Source of the DNA: Paenibacillus sp. FSL R5-0490
GTDB lineage: Bacteria; Bacillota; Bacilli; Bacillales; Cytobacillaceae
Length of the DNA: 64,000 bases
Reading direction: 5' to 3'
Assembly: GCF_001956215.1 (NCBI RefSeq)
Contig: NZ_MRTQ01000004.1
Coordinates: 62,001-126,000, forward strand
Part shown: positions 7,613 through 16,431 of the stretch, in pieces
How positions within the stretch are numbered: the first letter of the stretch is position 1
How the letters are laid out: each line of letters starts with the position of its first letter
Program-made: the position numbers and the translations under genes
The notes under the pieces: model-generated
Seen by the model: only the letters and a program-made list of their open reading frames with translations
The model's database searches: none
What the model was told of the DNA's origin: nothing

Positions 7613-8287
7613 GTGGCTGTGAGAATGCCGGATCATCCTGTTGCCCTGGCTTTGCTGAAGAAAACTGGGCTGCCCATTGCGGCTCCAAGTGCGAACCGGT
7701 CCGGAAGGCCAAGTCCGACAACGGCTGACCATGTCTGGGAAGACCTGAATGGAAGAATTGCCGGATTAGTGGACGGAGGTCCGACTGGTGTTGGTGTGGA
7801 ATCAACTGTTGTGGATTGTACGGGAGAAGTGCCGGTTATCTTAAGGCCGGGCGGCATTACAAGAGAACAGCTGGAAGAGGTTGTGGGAGAGGTCAGTGTT
7901 GACCCTGCCTTAACGGATGAAAGCCAGGCGCCGAAATCTCCGGGCATGAAGTACCGTCACTATGCGCCGGATGCACCTCTTTATTTAGTAGAAGGAACAA
8001 GAGAGGATATCCAGCAATTTGTTGAGGATAAGAAGCAGGAAGGTCTTTCGGTTGGCGTTCTGACGACAGTGGAAAACCGGGAATTCTATCATGCTGACTA
8101 TGTGTATGCCTGCGGGCAGCGGGAAAAGCTTGAGACCGTGGCAAGCTCTCTCTATGAAGCGTTAAGATATTTTAATACAACTGATGCTGATATTATTTTC
8201 TGTGAGATGTTTCCGGGGGAAGGCGTCGGGCATGCCATCATGAACCGCCTGATGAAAGCAGCCGGACACAGGGTCATTAGCAGATAA
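7244..8287 (+). CDS. ywlC: Threonylcarbamoyl-AMP synthase (Sua5/YwlC type)
   Basis: Makes threonylcarbamoyl-AMP from threonine, bicarbonate and ATP, the first step of the t6A modification at position 37 of ANN-decoding tRNAs. The YrdC-like domain has VVAFPTETVYGLGGNA and the KxR/SxN motifs KGRPSDNPLIIHI and PSANRSGRPSPT. After a linker with SPGMKYRHYAP comes the C-terminal Sua5 domain, so this is the long two-domain form (347 aa). The ribosome site GAAGGTGG precedes ATG 7244 and overlaps a DnaA-like box. The first 120 codons carry several further DnaA boxes. Confidence 0.96.
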   Translation: MITKRWSVDNSVDKEDSYSQCTQAADLLKNNEVVAFPTETVYGLGGNAKNDQAVKKIFEAKGRPSDNPLIIHIADKAQLDAFITEIPQKAQTLIEHFWPGPLTLIFIHKEGVLSEYATAGLSTVAVRMPDHPVALALLKKTGLPIAAPSANRSGRPSPTTADHVWEDLNGRIAGLVDGGPTGVGVESTVVDCTGEVPVILRPGGITREQLEEVVGEVSVDPALTDESQAPKSPGMKYRHYAPDAPLYLVEGTREDIQQFVEDKKQEGLSVGVLTTVENREFYHADYVYACGQREKLETVASSLYEALRYFNTTDADIIFCEMFPGEGVGHAIMNRLMKAAGHRVISR

Positions 8288-8292
8288 TATAG

Positions 8293-8322
8293 AAACCGTT
8301 TCGTCATGAAGCGGTTTTTTGT
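8293..8322 (+). terminator. Terminator after ywlC
   Basis: AAACCGTTTC / GAAGCGGTTT with a short loop and a T run. Confidence 0.85.
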
Positions 8323-8354
8323 TTTGTAAAGAGGAAGGGCATTCTAAATCCGCC

Positions 8355-8385
8355 TGGACGTGCATATGCTGAATTAGCAAGTCCA
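8355..8385 (+). promoter_or_regulatory. Hairpin just upstream of the mntP ribosome site
   Basis: TGGAC plus TGC pair with GCA plus GTCCA in the leader, ending at the base before AAGGGGGCGG, the mntP ribosome site. It could influence translation. It lacks the conserved core of the manganese yybP-ykoY riboswitch, so no riboswitch is claimed. Confidence 0.35.
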
Positions 8386-8398
8386 AGGGGGCGGAAAA

Positions 8399-8950
8399 AT
8401 GTCTGCAATGATTGGGGAAATTCTAACACTGGCTTTAATGGCATTCGCATTGGGAATGGATGCCTTTTCAGTAGGTCTTGGCATGGGGATGTACAAACTC
8501 CGCCTCAGACAAATAGCTAAAATCGGCATCACCATTGGACTTTTCCATGTATGGATGCCTTTATTGGGAATGATAGCAGGCAGATTCCTTTCAAATACAT
8601 TTGGAGCCATTGCCGGATATGTTGGCGGGGGGCTGCTCCTTTTATTAGGTGTGCAGATGATTTGGTCAAGCTTCAGGGATGAAGAAGACAGCTTAATTAC
8701 GCCAGTGGGCATAGGGCTGCTGATTTTTGCACTGAGCGTCAGCCTTGATAGTTTTTCAGTCGGCCTAAGCCTTGGAATCTACGGAGCTAAAACTTTACTG
8801 GTACTCGTCTTCTTCGGAGCCGGGGCGACCATCCTCACATGGGCCGGCCTCCTCACCGGAAGAAAAGTCCAAAGCTGGATCGGCTCCTACAGCGAAGCTC
8901 TCGGTGGCGCCATCCTCCTCGCTTTTGGGATAAAGCTTTTAATAGGGTAA
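8399..8950 (+). CDS. mntP: Manganese efflux pump MntP
   Basis: A 183-aa six-helix membrane protein that exports Mn2+ and protects against its toxicity. It has the duplicated MntP pattern: [14 protein letters not shown] in helix 1 and [16 protein letters not shown] in helix 4, each with the conserved Asp that is thought to line the ion path. It corresponds to ywlD in the B. subtilis order. The AAGGGGGCGG ribosome site is 6 bases before the ATG. The stop codon TAA lies in the first block of a repeat that starts at 8945, as in prmC. Confidence 0.93.
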   Translation: MSAMIGEILTLALMAFALGMDAFSVGLGMGMYKLRLRQIAKIGITIGLFHVWMPLLGMIAGRFLSNTFGAIAGYVGGGLLLLLGVQMIWSSFRDEEDSLITPVGIGLLIFALSVSLDSFSVGLSLGIYGAKTLLVLVFFGAGATILTWAGLLTGRKVQSWIGSYSEALGGAILLAFGIKLLIG

Positions 8951-8978
8951 CAGGTACCGCTCGAATTTTGTCGAATAA
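8945..8978 (+). repeat. GGTGACAGG / CGAATTTTGTCGAAT repeat, copy 2
   Basis: GGGTAACAGGTACCGCT followed by CGAATTTTGTCGAATAA. The TAA of the first block is the mntP stop codon. The second block is identical to that at 4844. Confidence 0.85.
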
Positions 8979-9030
8979 GAAGTCGCGGAAATGCAGCCGT
9001 TGTTTAAATGTTAATATTTTGTGAAAAATG

Positions 9031-9062
9031 AAAAGGGTGCAGGCTGCCCTTTTTCTTTTTTT
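9031..9062 (+). terminator. Probable terminator after mntP
   Basis: AAAAGGG / CCCTTTT around a 9-base loop with a long T tract interrupted by one C. Confidence 0.6.
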
Positions 9063-9167
9063 TTGCTTGGGAGCTATAGGTGTTATAGGAAAATTGTCTT
9101 ATAATGTAAGAAAAGTTTGGATAAAGTTTTAGAGTAATAAACCGATATAAAAGGAGGGAGAGTTTCT

Positions 9168-9608
9168 ATGGCAAATGTATTATTTGTTTGTACGGGAAAT
9201 ACATGCAGAAGCCCGATGGCAGAAGCCATTTTAAAAAGCAGATCGATTCCCGATTTGGAAGTGAAGTCTGCTGGCGTATATGCGGCAGACGGCAGTAAAG
9301 CGTCCGAGAATACGAAAAGTGTACTGGAGGAGAACGGAATTCCGCTTCAGCATCAGTCATCCAGTTTGGGTGAAGAGCTAATAGACTGGGCAACCTATAT
9401 CTTAACGATGACAGCAGGCCACAAAAATACGGTTTTGTCCATGTTTCCAGGTGCAGAGGGCAAAACCTTCACATTAAAAGAGTTTGCCGGAGCATCGGGA
9501 GATATTATCGATCCATATGGCGGGCCGGTTGAGATATATAGAAGCACATTTAAAGATCTGACAGAAGCGATTGAGCAGATTCTGGATCGCGTAAAGAGAC
9601 AAGATTAA
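9168..9608 (+). CDS. ywlE: Protein-arginine phosphatase (LMW-PTP fold)
   Basis: Removes phosphate from phospho-arginine residues placed by the McsB kinase, which mark proteins for ClpCP and modulate the stress response. The catalytic P-loop is CTGNTCRS (Cys8-Ser15). The Thr at position 12 corresponds to Thr11 of B. subtilis YwlE, the residue that favours phospho-arginine over phospho-tyrosine. The general-acid Asp lies in IDPYGG. The 146-aa length is typical. The AAGGAGGGAGAG ribosome site is strong. A chemoreceptor gene follows after 16 bases and is probably co-transcribed. Confidence 0.93.
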   Translation: MANVLFVCTGNTCRSPMAEAILKSRSIPDLEVKSAGVYAADGSKASENTKSVLEENGIPLQHQSSSLGEELIDWATYILTMTAGHKNTVLSMFPGAEGKTFTLKEFAGASGDIIDPYGGPVEIYRSTFKDLTEAIEQILDRVKRQD

Positions 9609-9624
9609 TCAGGGGGACAACATA

Positions 9625-10920
9625 ATGGGGGAGAAAAAGGGCTATAAATTCGGCCTGAGAAAAAAGCTCGTGTTATTCATCACATCGCTGGCCATCATTA
9701 CATACACAACAAGTGCAATATTTCTTTACTTCTTATTTCCAAGCATTGAAGAGATGCTTCCATTTGGAGAGGCTGTTTTTACTATTCTAACCTTAGGAAT
9801 GGGGATTTTCTGGTCAGGTGTACTAGCCTTTTTTGCAGCAGGCTTTATCACTAAACCATTGCAGAAGCTGGAAAAAACGGCCCTCATGGCTGCCAATGGC
9901 GATATCGGCCAGGATGCAGAGCTTTCCAAGTCAGATGATGAGATCCGTTCATTGGGGATTGCGTTCAACCATATGCTTTTCAATTTAAGGGATATGGTTC
10001 ATAAGATTGACGAGAACTTCCGGGAAACGAATGAAAAAGTCATTGCCATGTCCTCCGAGTCCTCAGCAGCTGCAGAACAGGCTGATGCGATTGCCAGGAC
10101 CATCAGCGAGATTTCCCAGGGAGCAGATAGTTCTGCCGTTTCCATTCAGTCAACAGCTGAATCCATGGAAGATGTTCTGCGCATTGCCCAGGAAGTCCAG
10201 GATACAGCAAAAGCATCACAGCATGTTTCCGGTGAAATGGTTCAGGACCTGATGGAATCAAAGAAGGTAATCCATTCACTTATTTCCGGCATAGAAAAAC
10301 TGGCCCAGGATAATGAGGAATCACTTCAGACAGTCAAGCGTCTTGAGCAGAATGCCGTAAAGGTAGAGCAGATTATACAGCTTGTCGGTGACATTGCAGC
10401 CCAGACGAATCTTCTTGCTTTAAATGCTTCCATTGAAGCGGCCCGTGCGGGGGACCATGGCAAAGGATTTGCCGTAGTCGCTGAAGAAGTGCGGAAGCTT
10501 GCAGATGAGAGTGCTAAAGCAGTCCAGGGCATCTCGGAGCTGATACAGAACATACAGGAAGAGGTCCGCAATGTTGTCACGCAAATCTCTTATCAGGTGG
10601 AGACTGCTAATAATGAAGTGAAAAAAGGCACGAAAACAAATGAAGTGATAGAGGAAATGGCGAAAGTGGTCAATGAAATGGCTGCTTCAGTGTCTGCCAT
10701 TTCAGGACTGGTGGATTCCCAGATGGAAGGCATCCAGCATACATCCACCCAATCTCAGGAAGTAGCGGCCATTGCGGAAGAAACATCAGCGGGTGCACAG
10801 GAGGTTTCGGCTGCCACTCAGCACCAGACCGCTGTTATCGGCAATGTGGAAAAGCTCGCTATTGAGCTAAAAGAGCAGGCAGAAAAATTAAATAGCACCA
10901 TTACGAAATTTAAATTATAA
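9625..10920 (+). CDS. Methyl-accepting chemotaxis protein without a large external domain
   Basis: A 431-aa chemoreceptor. Two membrane helices (about residues 15-36 and 46-72) are joined by only about ten residues, so there is no Cache-like ligand domain outside the cell. The HAMP linker follows ([19 protein letters not shown]). The signalling domain has the highly conserved hairpin tip [22 protein letters not shown] near residues 254-275, which contacts CheA/CheW. The signal sensed may be membrane-linked or internal. It sits between ywlE and rpiB, where B. subtilis has no receptor, so it is an insertion in this lineage. A terminator follows. Confidence 0.93.
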   Translation: MGEKKGYKFGLRKKLVLFITSLAIITYTTSAIFLYFLFPSIEEMLPFGEAVFTILTLGMGIFWSGVLAFFAAGFITKPLQKLEKTALMAANGDIGQDAELSKSDDEIRSLGIAFNHMLFNLRDMVHKIDENFRETNEKVIAMSSESSAAAEQADAIARTISEISQGADSSAVSIQSTAESMEDVLRIAQEVQDTAKASQHVSGEMVQDLMESKKVIHSLISGIEKLAQDNEESLQTVKRLEQNAVKVEQIIQLVGDIAAQTNLLALNASIEAARAGDHGKGFAVVAEEVRKLADESAKAVQGISELIQNIQEEVRNVVTQISYQVETANNEVKKGTKTNEVIEEMAKVVNEMAASVSAISGLVDSQMEGIQHTSTQSQEVAAIAEETSAGAQEVSAATQHQTAVIGNVEKLAIELKEQAEKLNSTITKFKL

Positions 10921-10949
10921 GGGAGCCCAAATTGCGGCTCCCTTTCTTT
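10920..10949 (+). terminator. Terminator after the chemoreceptor gene
   Basis: GGGAGCC (10921-10927) / GGCTCCC (10936-10942) and a T-rich tail. Confidence 0.85.
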
Positions 10950-11023
10950 ATATTTTCAAGGTTTTGTGTCAAAATAAGAGCATAATGTCAAAATAAAGCG
11001 GCTTCAAACTGGAGGGTTTCATT

Positions 11024-11464
11024 ATGAAAATTGCAATCGCATCAGATCATGGCGGACTTAATCTCCGCGAAGAAATAAAAAGCTTAATGGATGAAATGGG
11101 CATTGAATATGAAGATTTCGGCTGTGAGTGTGAAACTTCAGTAGATTATCCGGATTATGCATTGCCAGTTGCCGAAAAGGTTGCAGGCGGCGAATTCGAT
11201 AAGGGCATTCTGATCTGTGGAACCGGAATCGGCATGAGCATCTCTGCCAACAAAGTAAAGGGAATCCGCTGTGCACTGGTGCATGATGTATTCAGTGCCA
11301 AAGCAACCCGTGAACATAATGACAGCAATATCCTTGCGATGGGTGAACGGGTAATTGGCCCTGGCCTGGCCCGTGAAATTGCAAAAGTTTGGCTTTCAAC
11401 AGATTTTGAAGGCGGCCGCCATGAAAACCGTGTCGGAAAGATTACTGCTTACGAAACGAAGTAA
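11024..11464 (+). CDS. rpiB: Ribose-5-phosphate isomerase B
   Basis: Interconverts ribose-5-phosphate and ribulose-5-phosphate in the pentose phosphate pathway. The N terminus MKIAIASDHGGLNLREEI carries the phosphate-binding DHGG loop. The active-site Cys is in GILICGTGIGMSISANK, where GTGIG forms the anion hole, and the HDVFSAKATREHNDSN segment completes the site. The 146-aa length is standard for the LacAB/RpiB family. It corresponds to ywlF. ywlG follows after about 20 bases, so the two are likely co-transcribed. Confidence 0.96.
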   Translation: MKIAIASDHGGLNLREEIKSLMDEMGIEYEDFGCECETSVDYPDYALPVAEKVAGGEFDKGILICGTGIGMSISANKVKGIRCALVHDVFSAKATREHNDSNILAMGERVIGPGLAREIAKVWLSTDFEGGRHENRVGKITAYETK

Positions 11465-11485
11465 ACTTTCGAAAGGGTGAGCTTT

Positions 11486-12052
11486 TTGATCAATCAATGG
11501 AAAAAAGAATGGGATACCATCATTCGTGAATTCAGCGAACAAGTACCTTTTAATGAAAAGCATATTCTTGCCGTGGGCTGCAGCACAAGTGAAGTCGCCG
11601 GGAAACGAATAGGCACAGCCGGAACGGAACAAGTGGCTGAAATGATATTTGAGCGTCTGGACAAGCTCAGCCAGGACACCGGAGCTGCTCTGGCTTTTCA
11701 ATGCTGCGAGCATTTGAACAGGGCATTAGTCGTGGAGCGGGCTGTTGCCGAGGCAAGAAATCTGGATGAAGTGGCCGTCATCCCTCACCGCAAGGCCGGC
11801 GGTGCGATGGCGACATATGCCTATGAACACTTCAAAGATCCCGTCATGGTGGAGTTTATCAAGGCAGATGCCGGCATTGATATCGGCGACACACTGATCG
11901 GCATGCACCTGAAGCATGTCGCAGTTCCAATCAGGACATCCCAAAAATCAGTCGGCGAGGCCCACGTCACCCTGGCTAAAACCAGGCCGAAACTCATCGG
12001 CGGTGTCCGGGCGATCTATGAACGGAACGCTGAGAATGAATCCTGCAGGTAG
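11486..12052 (+). CDS. ywlG: YwlG family protein (DUF436)
   Basis: A conserved Firmicute protein of unknown biochemical function (UPF0340/DUF436 type), about 188 aa. Family traits include [35 protein letters not shown] and GLE-like [22 protein letters not shown] prefer the TTG start at 11486, because AAAGGGTGAG lies five to six bases upstream; an in-frame GTG at 11477 overlaps that ribosome site. It follows rpiB and precedes glyA, as in B. subtilis. Nothing in the sequence indicates its substrate. Confidence 0.9.
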   Translation: MINQWKKEWDTIIREFSEQVPFNEKHILAVGCSTSEVAGKRIGTAGTEQVAEMIFERLDKLSQDTGAALAFQCCEHLNRALVVERAVAEARNLDEVAVIPHRKAGGAMATYAYEHFKDPVMVEFIKADAGIDIGDTLIGMHLKHVAVPIRTSQKSVGEAHVTLAKTRPKLIGGVRAIYERNAENESCR

Positions 12053-12069
12053 ATAAATATTAATTTGAT

Positions 12070-12097
12070 GCCCCGATCGCCTGGTGATTGGGGCTTT
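12070..12097 (+). terminator. Probable terminator after ywlG
   Basis: GCCCCGATC / GATTGGGGC with a 7-base loop, followed by only three T residues. Confidence 0.6.
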
Positions 12098-12137
12098 ATA
12101 CTCCCTGTTGGATTCTTGATGAGTTTTGACCGCTGGA

Positions 12138-12400
12138 GGTCAGTTCGGACTGAAAAACCATAAATCATGGATTCAGAGTCCGAAGTCAGGTTAACTTCGG
12201 ACATAGAAAGCAGAAATCAGGGATTCAAAGTCAGAAGTCAGGTCACCTTCGGACACAAAAAGTAGAAATAGAGGATTCAGAGTCCGAAGTTAGGTCACCT
12301 TCGGACACAAAAAGTAGAAATCGGGGATTCAGAGTCCGAAGTCAGCGCAACTTCGGACAGAAAAAGCATAAGTCATAGATTCAGAGTCCGAACCCGCCAC
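12138..12400. repeat. Tandem 52-bp hairpin repeat, array C (about 5 units)
   Basis: Unit starts (GATTCARAGTC) fall at 12170, 12222, 12274, 12326 and 12378, an exact 52-bp period. A partial unit lies before 12170 and the last unit is truncated. The unit has arm GTCCGAAGT, a 6-7 base loop and arm ACTTCGGAC, then ACAAAAAGTAGAAATC-like filler. It fills most of the 529-bp gap between ywlG and glyA. It has no spacer variation of a CRISPR kind and no coding signal. Confidence 0.9.
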
Positions 12401-12411
12401 GCCAAAAGAAT

Positions 12412-12466
12412 GGTGACAGGTACCCATACCAATCTCCCAAACTGGTATAGGTGCCTGTCACTTTTT
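12412..12466 (+). terminator. Palindrome built from GGTGACAGG arms with T tail
   Basis: GGTGACAGGTACC and ATACCA pair with TGGTAT and GGTGCCTGTCAC around an 11-base loop; five T residues follow. The arms equal the first block of the 4844/8945 repeat. It can act as a terminator for transcription entering from ywlG. Confidence 0.75.
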
Positions 12467-12581
12467 CAGAAAACATGCTAAAATAAAAAAGAATTTTCAC
12501 AAAAAGATCGATACATAGAATTGGAAAGCCCTCAGAGGCTTGCCTTCATTAAAAGTGTGTTGGAGAAAAGGGAGGATTCTT

Positions 12582-13823
12582 ATGAAGCATTTAGCACAGC
12601 AGGATGAGCAGGTTTTCAAGTCGATTCAGGAAGAATTAGGACGCCAGAGATCAAAGATTGAATTAATCGCTTCTGAAAACTTTGTCAGTGAAGCGGTAAT
12701 GGAAGCACAGGGTTCTGTTTTAACAAACAAGTATGCTGAAGGCTATCCGGGCCGCCGCTATTATGGCGGATGTGAGCATGTGGATGTAGTCGAAGATTTA
12801 GCCCGTGACCGTGCGAAAGAAATTTTCGGTGCAGAGCATGTGAATGTACAGCCGCATTCAGGTGCACAGGCAAACATGGCCGTATACTTCACTGTCTTAG
12901 AGCAGGGAGATACTGTTCTCGGTATGAATCTCTCACATGGCGGACATTTAACGCACGGCAGCCCTGTTAACTTCAGCGGCGTGCAGTACAATTTCGTTGA
13001 ATATGGCGTGGATAAAGAAACACACCGCATTGATTACGAAGATGTCCTTGAAAAAGCCCGCACGTCTAAGCCTAAATTAATTGTAGCGGGTGCAAGTGCC
13101 TATCCGCGTGAAATTGACTTCAAGCGTTTCCGTGAAATTGCCGATGAAGTCGGTGCCATGCTGATGGTTGATATGGCTCACATTGCAGGCCTTGTAGCTG
13201 CTGGGCTTCATCAGAATCCGGTACCGTTCGCGGACTTTGTAACAACTACTACTCACAAGACATTACGCGGACCGCGCGGCGGCATGATTCTCTGCAAAGA
13301 AGAATATGCGAAGAAAATTGATAAATCCATTTTCCCTGGAATCCAGGGCGGTCCTTTAATGCACGTCATTGCGGCAAAAGCGGTTGCTTTCGGCGAAGCG
13401 CTTCAGGATGATTTCAAAACCTATGCAGGCAATATCATTTCGAATGCCAAAAAGCTGGCTGAAGCACTAAAGACTGAAGGAATTGATCTTGTATCACAGG
13501 GTACAGACAACCATTTGTTGCTGGTTGATCTCCGCTCCCTTGGCCTAACCGGGAAAGTAGCTGAGAAAGTACTTGATGAGGTCGGCATTACAGTCAACAA
13601 AAACACGATTCCTTTCGATCCGGAAAGCCCATTTGTCACAAGCGGCATCCGTATCGGTACAGCGGCCGTTACATCCCGCGGATTTGGTGAAAAAGAAATG
13701 CAGGAAATTGCATCCATCATCGCCTTCACACTTAAAAATCACGAAGATGAAGGGAAGCTTAAAGAAGCGGCTCAGCGCGTAGAAGCCCTAACAGGAACCT
13801 TCACTTTATATCCAGAATATTAA
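12582..13823 (+). CDS. glyA: Serine hydroxymethyltransferase
   Basis: PLP enzyme that converts serine and tetrahydrofolate to glycine and 5,10-methylene-THF, the main entry to one-carbon metabolism. Key segments are [11 protein letters not shown] and [16 protein letters not shown] near the N terminus, [12 protein letters not shown] with the PLP-pyridine Asp, and [14 protein letters not shown] with the Schiff-base lysine near residue 226. The 413-aa length is normal. ATG 12582 is preceded by AAGGGAGG; an upstream frame extension to 12540 lacks a ribosome site. It lies between ywlG and upp as in B. subtilis and ends in a terminator. Confidence 0.97.
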   Translation: MKHLAQQDEQVFKSIQEELGRQRSKIELIASENFVSEAVMEAQGSVLTNKYAEGYPGRRYYGGCEHVDVVEDLARDRAKEIFGAEHVNVQPHSGAQANMAVYFTVLEQGDTVLGMNLSHGGHLTHGSPVNFSGVQYNFVEYGVDKETHRIDYEDVLEKARTSKPKLIVAGASAYPREIDFKRFREIADEVGAMLMVDMAHIAGLVAAGLHQNPVPFADFVTTTTHKTLRGPRGGMILCKEEYAKKIDKSIFPGIQGGPLMHVIAAKAVAFGEALQDDFKTYAGNIISNAKKLAEALKTEGIDLVSQGTDNHLLLVDLRSLGLTGKVAEKVLDEVGITVNKNTIPFDPESPFVTSGIRIGTAAVTSRGFGEKEMQEIASIIAFTLKNHEDEGKLKEAAQRVEALTGTFTLYPEY

Positions 13824-13829
13824 TCAATC

Positions 13830-13857
13830 AGCCGGTCTCAGCTTGAGGCCGGCTTTT
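13830..13857 (+). terminator. Terminator after glyA
   Basis: AGCCGGTCTCA / TGAGGCCGGCT stem with a 3-base loop and a short T tail. Confidence 0.85.
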
Positions 13858-13998
13858 ATGTGGTAACATAAGAAAATTTTGGACTTAGTGAAACTGTCTG
13901 GCTCCCTGTTCTAAGCTAATCCTTCAAAGTCGCCAATAAAAGGTTTACTTCCGCTTTTCTTGTAATAATGACTTTTCTTTTACAAATACGAATCATAG

Positions 13999-14027
13999 TT
14001 GCCGATGGAATTGTTTTTCTGTAAAAT
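13999..14027 (+). promoter_or_regulatory. Candidate sigma-A promoter for upp
   Basis: TTGCCG, 17-bp spacer, TAAAAT; start predicted about 45 bases before the upp ATG. Confidence 0.5.
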
Positions 14028-14077
14028 TAGACGAAGTGTGGTTCGACTAATCTGCATAATGAAAAGGAGAGATACTC

Positions 14078-14707
14078 ATGGCAAAGGTTTACGTTTTTGA
14101 TCATCCATTAATTCAGCATAAGCTTACATACATTCGTGAAAAGAGTACGGGAACAAAGGAATTCCGCGAGCTTGTCGATGAAGTGGCAACTCTGATGGCA
14201 TTCGAGATTACCCGTGACATGCCTTTAGAAGAAATCACAATTGATACACCAGTCAGCACGATGAAGTCCAATGTTCTTGCAGGTAAGAAGCTGGGAATCA
14301 TCCCAATTCTGCGTGCAGGAATTGGAATGGTTGACGGTATCCTGAAGCTGATTCCAGCTGCAAAAGTGGGCCATATCGGTTTATACCGTGACCCGGAAAC
14401 CCTGCAGCCTGTTGAATACTATGTGAAGCTTCCAAGTGATGTGGAAGAAAGAGATTTCATCGTAGTTGACCCTATGCTTGCAACTGGCGGCTCTGCGATT
14501 GAAGCCATCCACTCTCTCAAAAAGCGCGGAGGCAAAAACATTAAATTCATGTGCCTGATTGCCGCTCCTGAAGGGGTTGAAGCTGTGAAAGAAGCTCATC
14601 CTGACGTTGACATCTACATTGCAGCATTAGACGAAAAATTGAACGAAAAAGGCTATATCGTCCCTGGTTTGGGCGATGCAGGCGACCGTTTATTTGGAAC
14701 AAAATAA
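14078..14707 (+). CDS. upp: Uracil phosphoribosyltransferase
   Basis: Converts uracil and PRPP to UMP in pyrimidine salvage. The 209-aa protein has the PRPP-binding motif [15 protein letters not shown], the family start [18 protein letters not shown], and the C-terminal uracil-binding segment [29 protein letters not shown] precedes the ATG. It is separated from glyA by a terminator and has its own candidate promoter. wecB begins 84 bases downstream. Confidence 0.97.
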   Translation: MAKVYVFDHPLIQHKLTYIREKSTGTKEFRELVDEVATLMAFEITRDMPLEEITIDTPVSTMKSNVLAGKKLGIIPILRAGIGMVDGILKLIPAAKVGHIGLYRDPETLQPVEYYVKLPSDVEERDFIVVDPMLATGGSAIEAIHSLKKRGGKNIKFMCLIAAPEGVEAVKEAHPDVDIYIAALDEKLNEKGYIVPGLGDAGDRLFGTK

Positions 14708-14791
14708 TTCCTTTTTGAAGCACCTTATCCCTTTTTTAATCATAGAAAGATAAGAGGTATTTATCTTTTATGTAAGGGGAAGGTGCTTTAA

Positions 14792-15943
14792 ATGTTTTCC
14801 TCAATAAGAGTAATGACGATTTTCGGGACAAGGCCGGAAGCCATTAAAATGGCCCCTCTTGTTCTTGAACTTCAAAAACATCCTGAGCATTTTGAATCGA
14901 TTGTGACCGTGACGGCACAGCATCGCGAAATGCTTGATCAGGTATTAAATATTTTTAAGATCACACCAGATTATGACCTGAATATCATGAAAGACCGCCA
15001 GACACTGGTGGATGTGACTACACGCGGACTTGAAGGCCTTGATAAGATCATGAAGGAAGTAAAGCCGGATATCGTGCTTGTTCACGGTGATACCACTACA
15101 ACGTTTATTGCAAGCCTTGCCGCTTTCTATAACCAGATTGTCGTAGGCCATGTTGAAGCGGGACTGCGCACATGGAATAAATATTCTCCATTCCCTGAGG
15201 AAATGAACCGCCAGCTAACAGGTGTCATGGCTGATCTGCACTTCTCGCCAACATCCAAGTCAGCGGAAAACCTCTTAAATGAGAATAAAAAGAGTGACAG
15301 TATTTTCATCACTGGAAACACGGCAATCGATGCGCTTAAAACAACGGTTAAAGATTCGTATCATCATGAAGTCCTTGAGAAAATTGGCGATGACCGCCTT
15401 GTGCTGCTGACTGCACACCGCCGTGAAAACCTGGGAGAGCCGATGCGCAACATGTTCAAGGCTATTAAAAGGCTGGTGGAAGAACAGAAAGATATACAAG
15501 TCGTCTATCCCGTTCACATGAACCCTGCTGTACGGGAGATTGCATCAGAAATCCTTGGCAGCGATAGCCGCATACACTTAATTGAGCCGCTAGACGTTAT
15601 TGATTTCCATAATTTTGCTTCACGAGCTCATCTGATTCTGACCGATTCAGGCGGAGTTCAGGAAGAAGCACCATCACTTGGTGTACCTGTACTTGTTCTG
15701 CGTGATACAACGGAAAGGCCTGAAGGAATTGAAGCAGGAACCCTTAAGCTTGCCGGCATCGAGGAACAGCCAATTTACGAACTGGCAACGGAGCTTCTGA
15801 CTGATGGGGCGGCTTATGAAAAAATGGCTAAAGCTGTAAATCCGTATGGAGACGGAAATGCTTCCAGGAGAATTTGCGATGCGATCCGTTACCATTTTAA
15901 ACAGACGAATGAACGGCCGGAAGAATATAAACCGCAAAACTAA
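14792..15943 (+). CDS. wecB: UDP-N-acetylglucosamine 2-epimerase (non-hydrolysing)
   Basis: Interconverts UDP-GlcNAc and UDP-ManNAc, providing ManNAc units for teichoic-acid linkage or other wall glycans. The 383-aa protein shows IFGTRPEAIKMAPL, VHGDTTTT, GHVEAGLRT, LTAHRRENLGEP, ILTDSGGVQEEAPSLG and LRDTTERPEG, all typical of this glycosyltransferase-B-like epimerase. The upp-wecB-atp order is also seen in the B. cereus group (from memory). AAGGGGAAGGTG precedes the ATG. A clear terminator closes the gene. Confidence 0.95.
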   Translation: MFSSIRVMTIFGTRPEAIKMAPLVLELQKHPEHFESIVTVTAQHREMLDQVLNIFKITPDYDLNIMKDRQTLVDVTTRGLEGLDKIMKEVKPDIVLVHGDTTTTFIASLAAFYNQIVVGHVEAGLRTWNKYSPFPEEMNRQLTGVMADLHFSPTSKSAENLLNENKKSDSIFITGNTAIDALKTTVKDSYHHEVLEKIGDDRLVLLTAHRRENLGEPMRNMFKAIKRLVEEQKDIQVVYPVHMNPAVREIASEILGSDSRIHLIEPLDVIDFHNFASRAHLILTDSGGVQEEAPSLGVPVLVLRDTTERPEGIEAGTLKLAGIEEQPIYELATELLTDGAAYEKMAKAVNPYGDGNASRRICDAIRYHFKQTNERPEEYKPQN

Positions 15944-15950
15944 TAGAAAT

Positions 15951-15980
15951 GCACCTCTCTTAAGTCGAGGTGCATTTTTC
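15951..15980 (+). terminator. Terminator after wecB
   Basis: GCACCTC (15951-15957) / GAGGTGC (15967-15973) with a T-rich tail. Confidence 0.85.
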
Positions 15981-16037
15981 TGTTCTATTTTCAAAAAAGG
16001 GGAGGGGAGAAGCGGGCCTCATTCCCTGAAAAACAAC

Positions 16038-16069
16038 ATGGTTGATATGTTGGTGGTTGGATGGTTGAA
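16038..16069. repeat. G/T-rich GGTTGATATGTTGG repeat, copy 1
   Basis: ATGGTTGATATGTTGGTGG then TTGGATGGTTGAA. A close match lies at 30361 and weaker ones at 16196 and 54788. The region 15981-16431 between wecB and the next gene holds this copy, two weaker G/T-rich stretches (16196 and about 16340) and no other gene that I can support. Confidence 0.6.
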
Positions 16070-16431
16070 ATTGAATAGAGAAATCTATTTTATTTTTATG
16101 TTAAAAGTCTCTTTCCCCGCCACGCTGGAAAAGTTATGATAGAGTATAGATGAAATGGAAGATAGATTTGAACAGAAACAGTAAGCGGTTAACAGGTTGA
16201 TGGGTGGATGGTTATTTGCAAAATGTTGATATATCAATGTTTCCAAAGAGTGTAGAGTGATCAAGTGACGTACTCATGGTTGAAGAAAGGGCGGCAGAAA
16301 TGACATCAGTGATGAAGCATTTACCGCAAAAATGACCATGGTGGTTTTGTTGGCGGTTAGGTGGTTAGTCATGGGTAATGCCCGGCGGAAGCTGGGGGAT
16401 CGGCAAGATACCAAGAAAGGTGCTGAGGACG

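Noticed and set aside
8320-8398. yybP-ykoY manganese riboswitch before mntP
   Set aside because: The leader is too short and lacks the conserved core sequences; only a simple hairpin is present.
12138-12400. CRISPR array
   Set aside because: The period is 52 bp but the whole unit is conserved; there are no unique spacers and no cas genes in the window.
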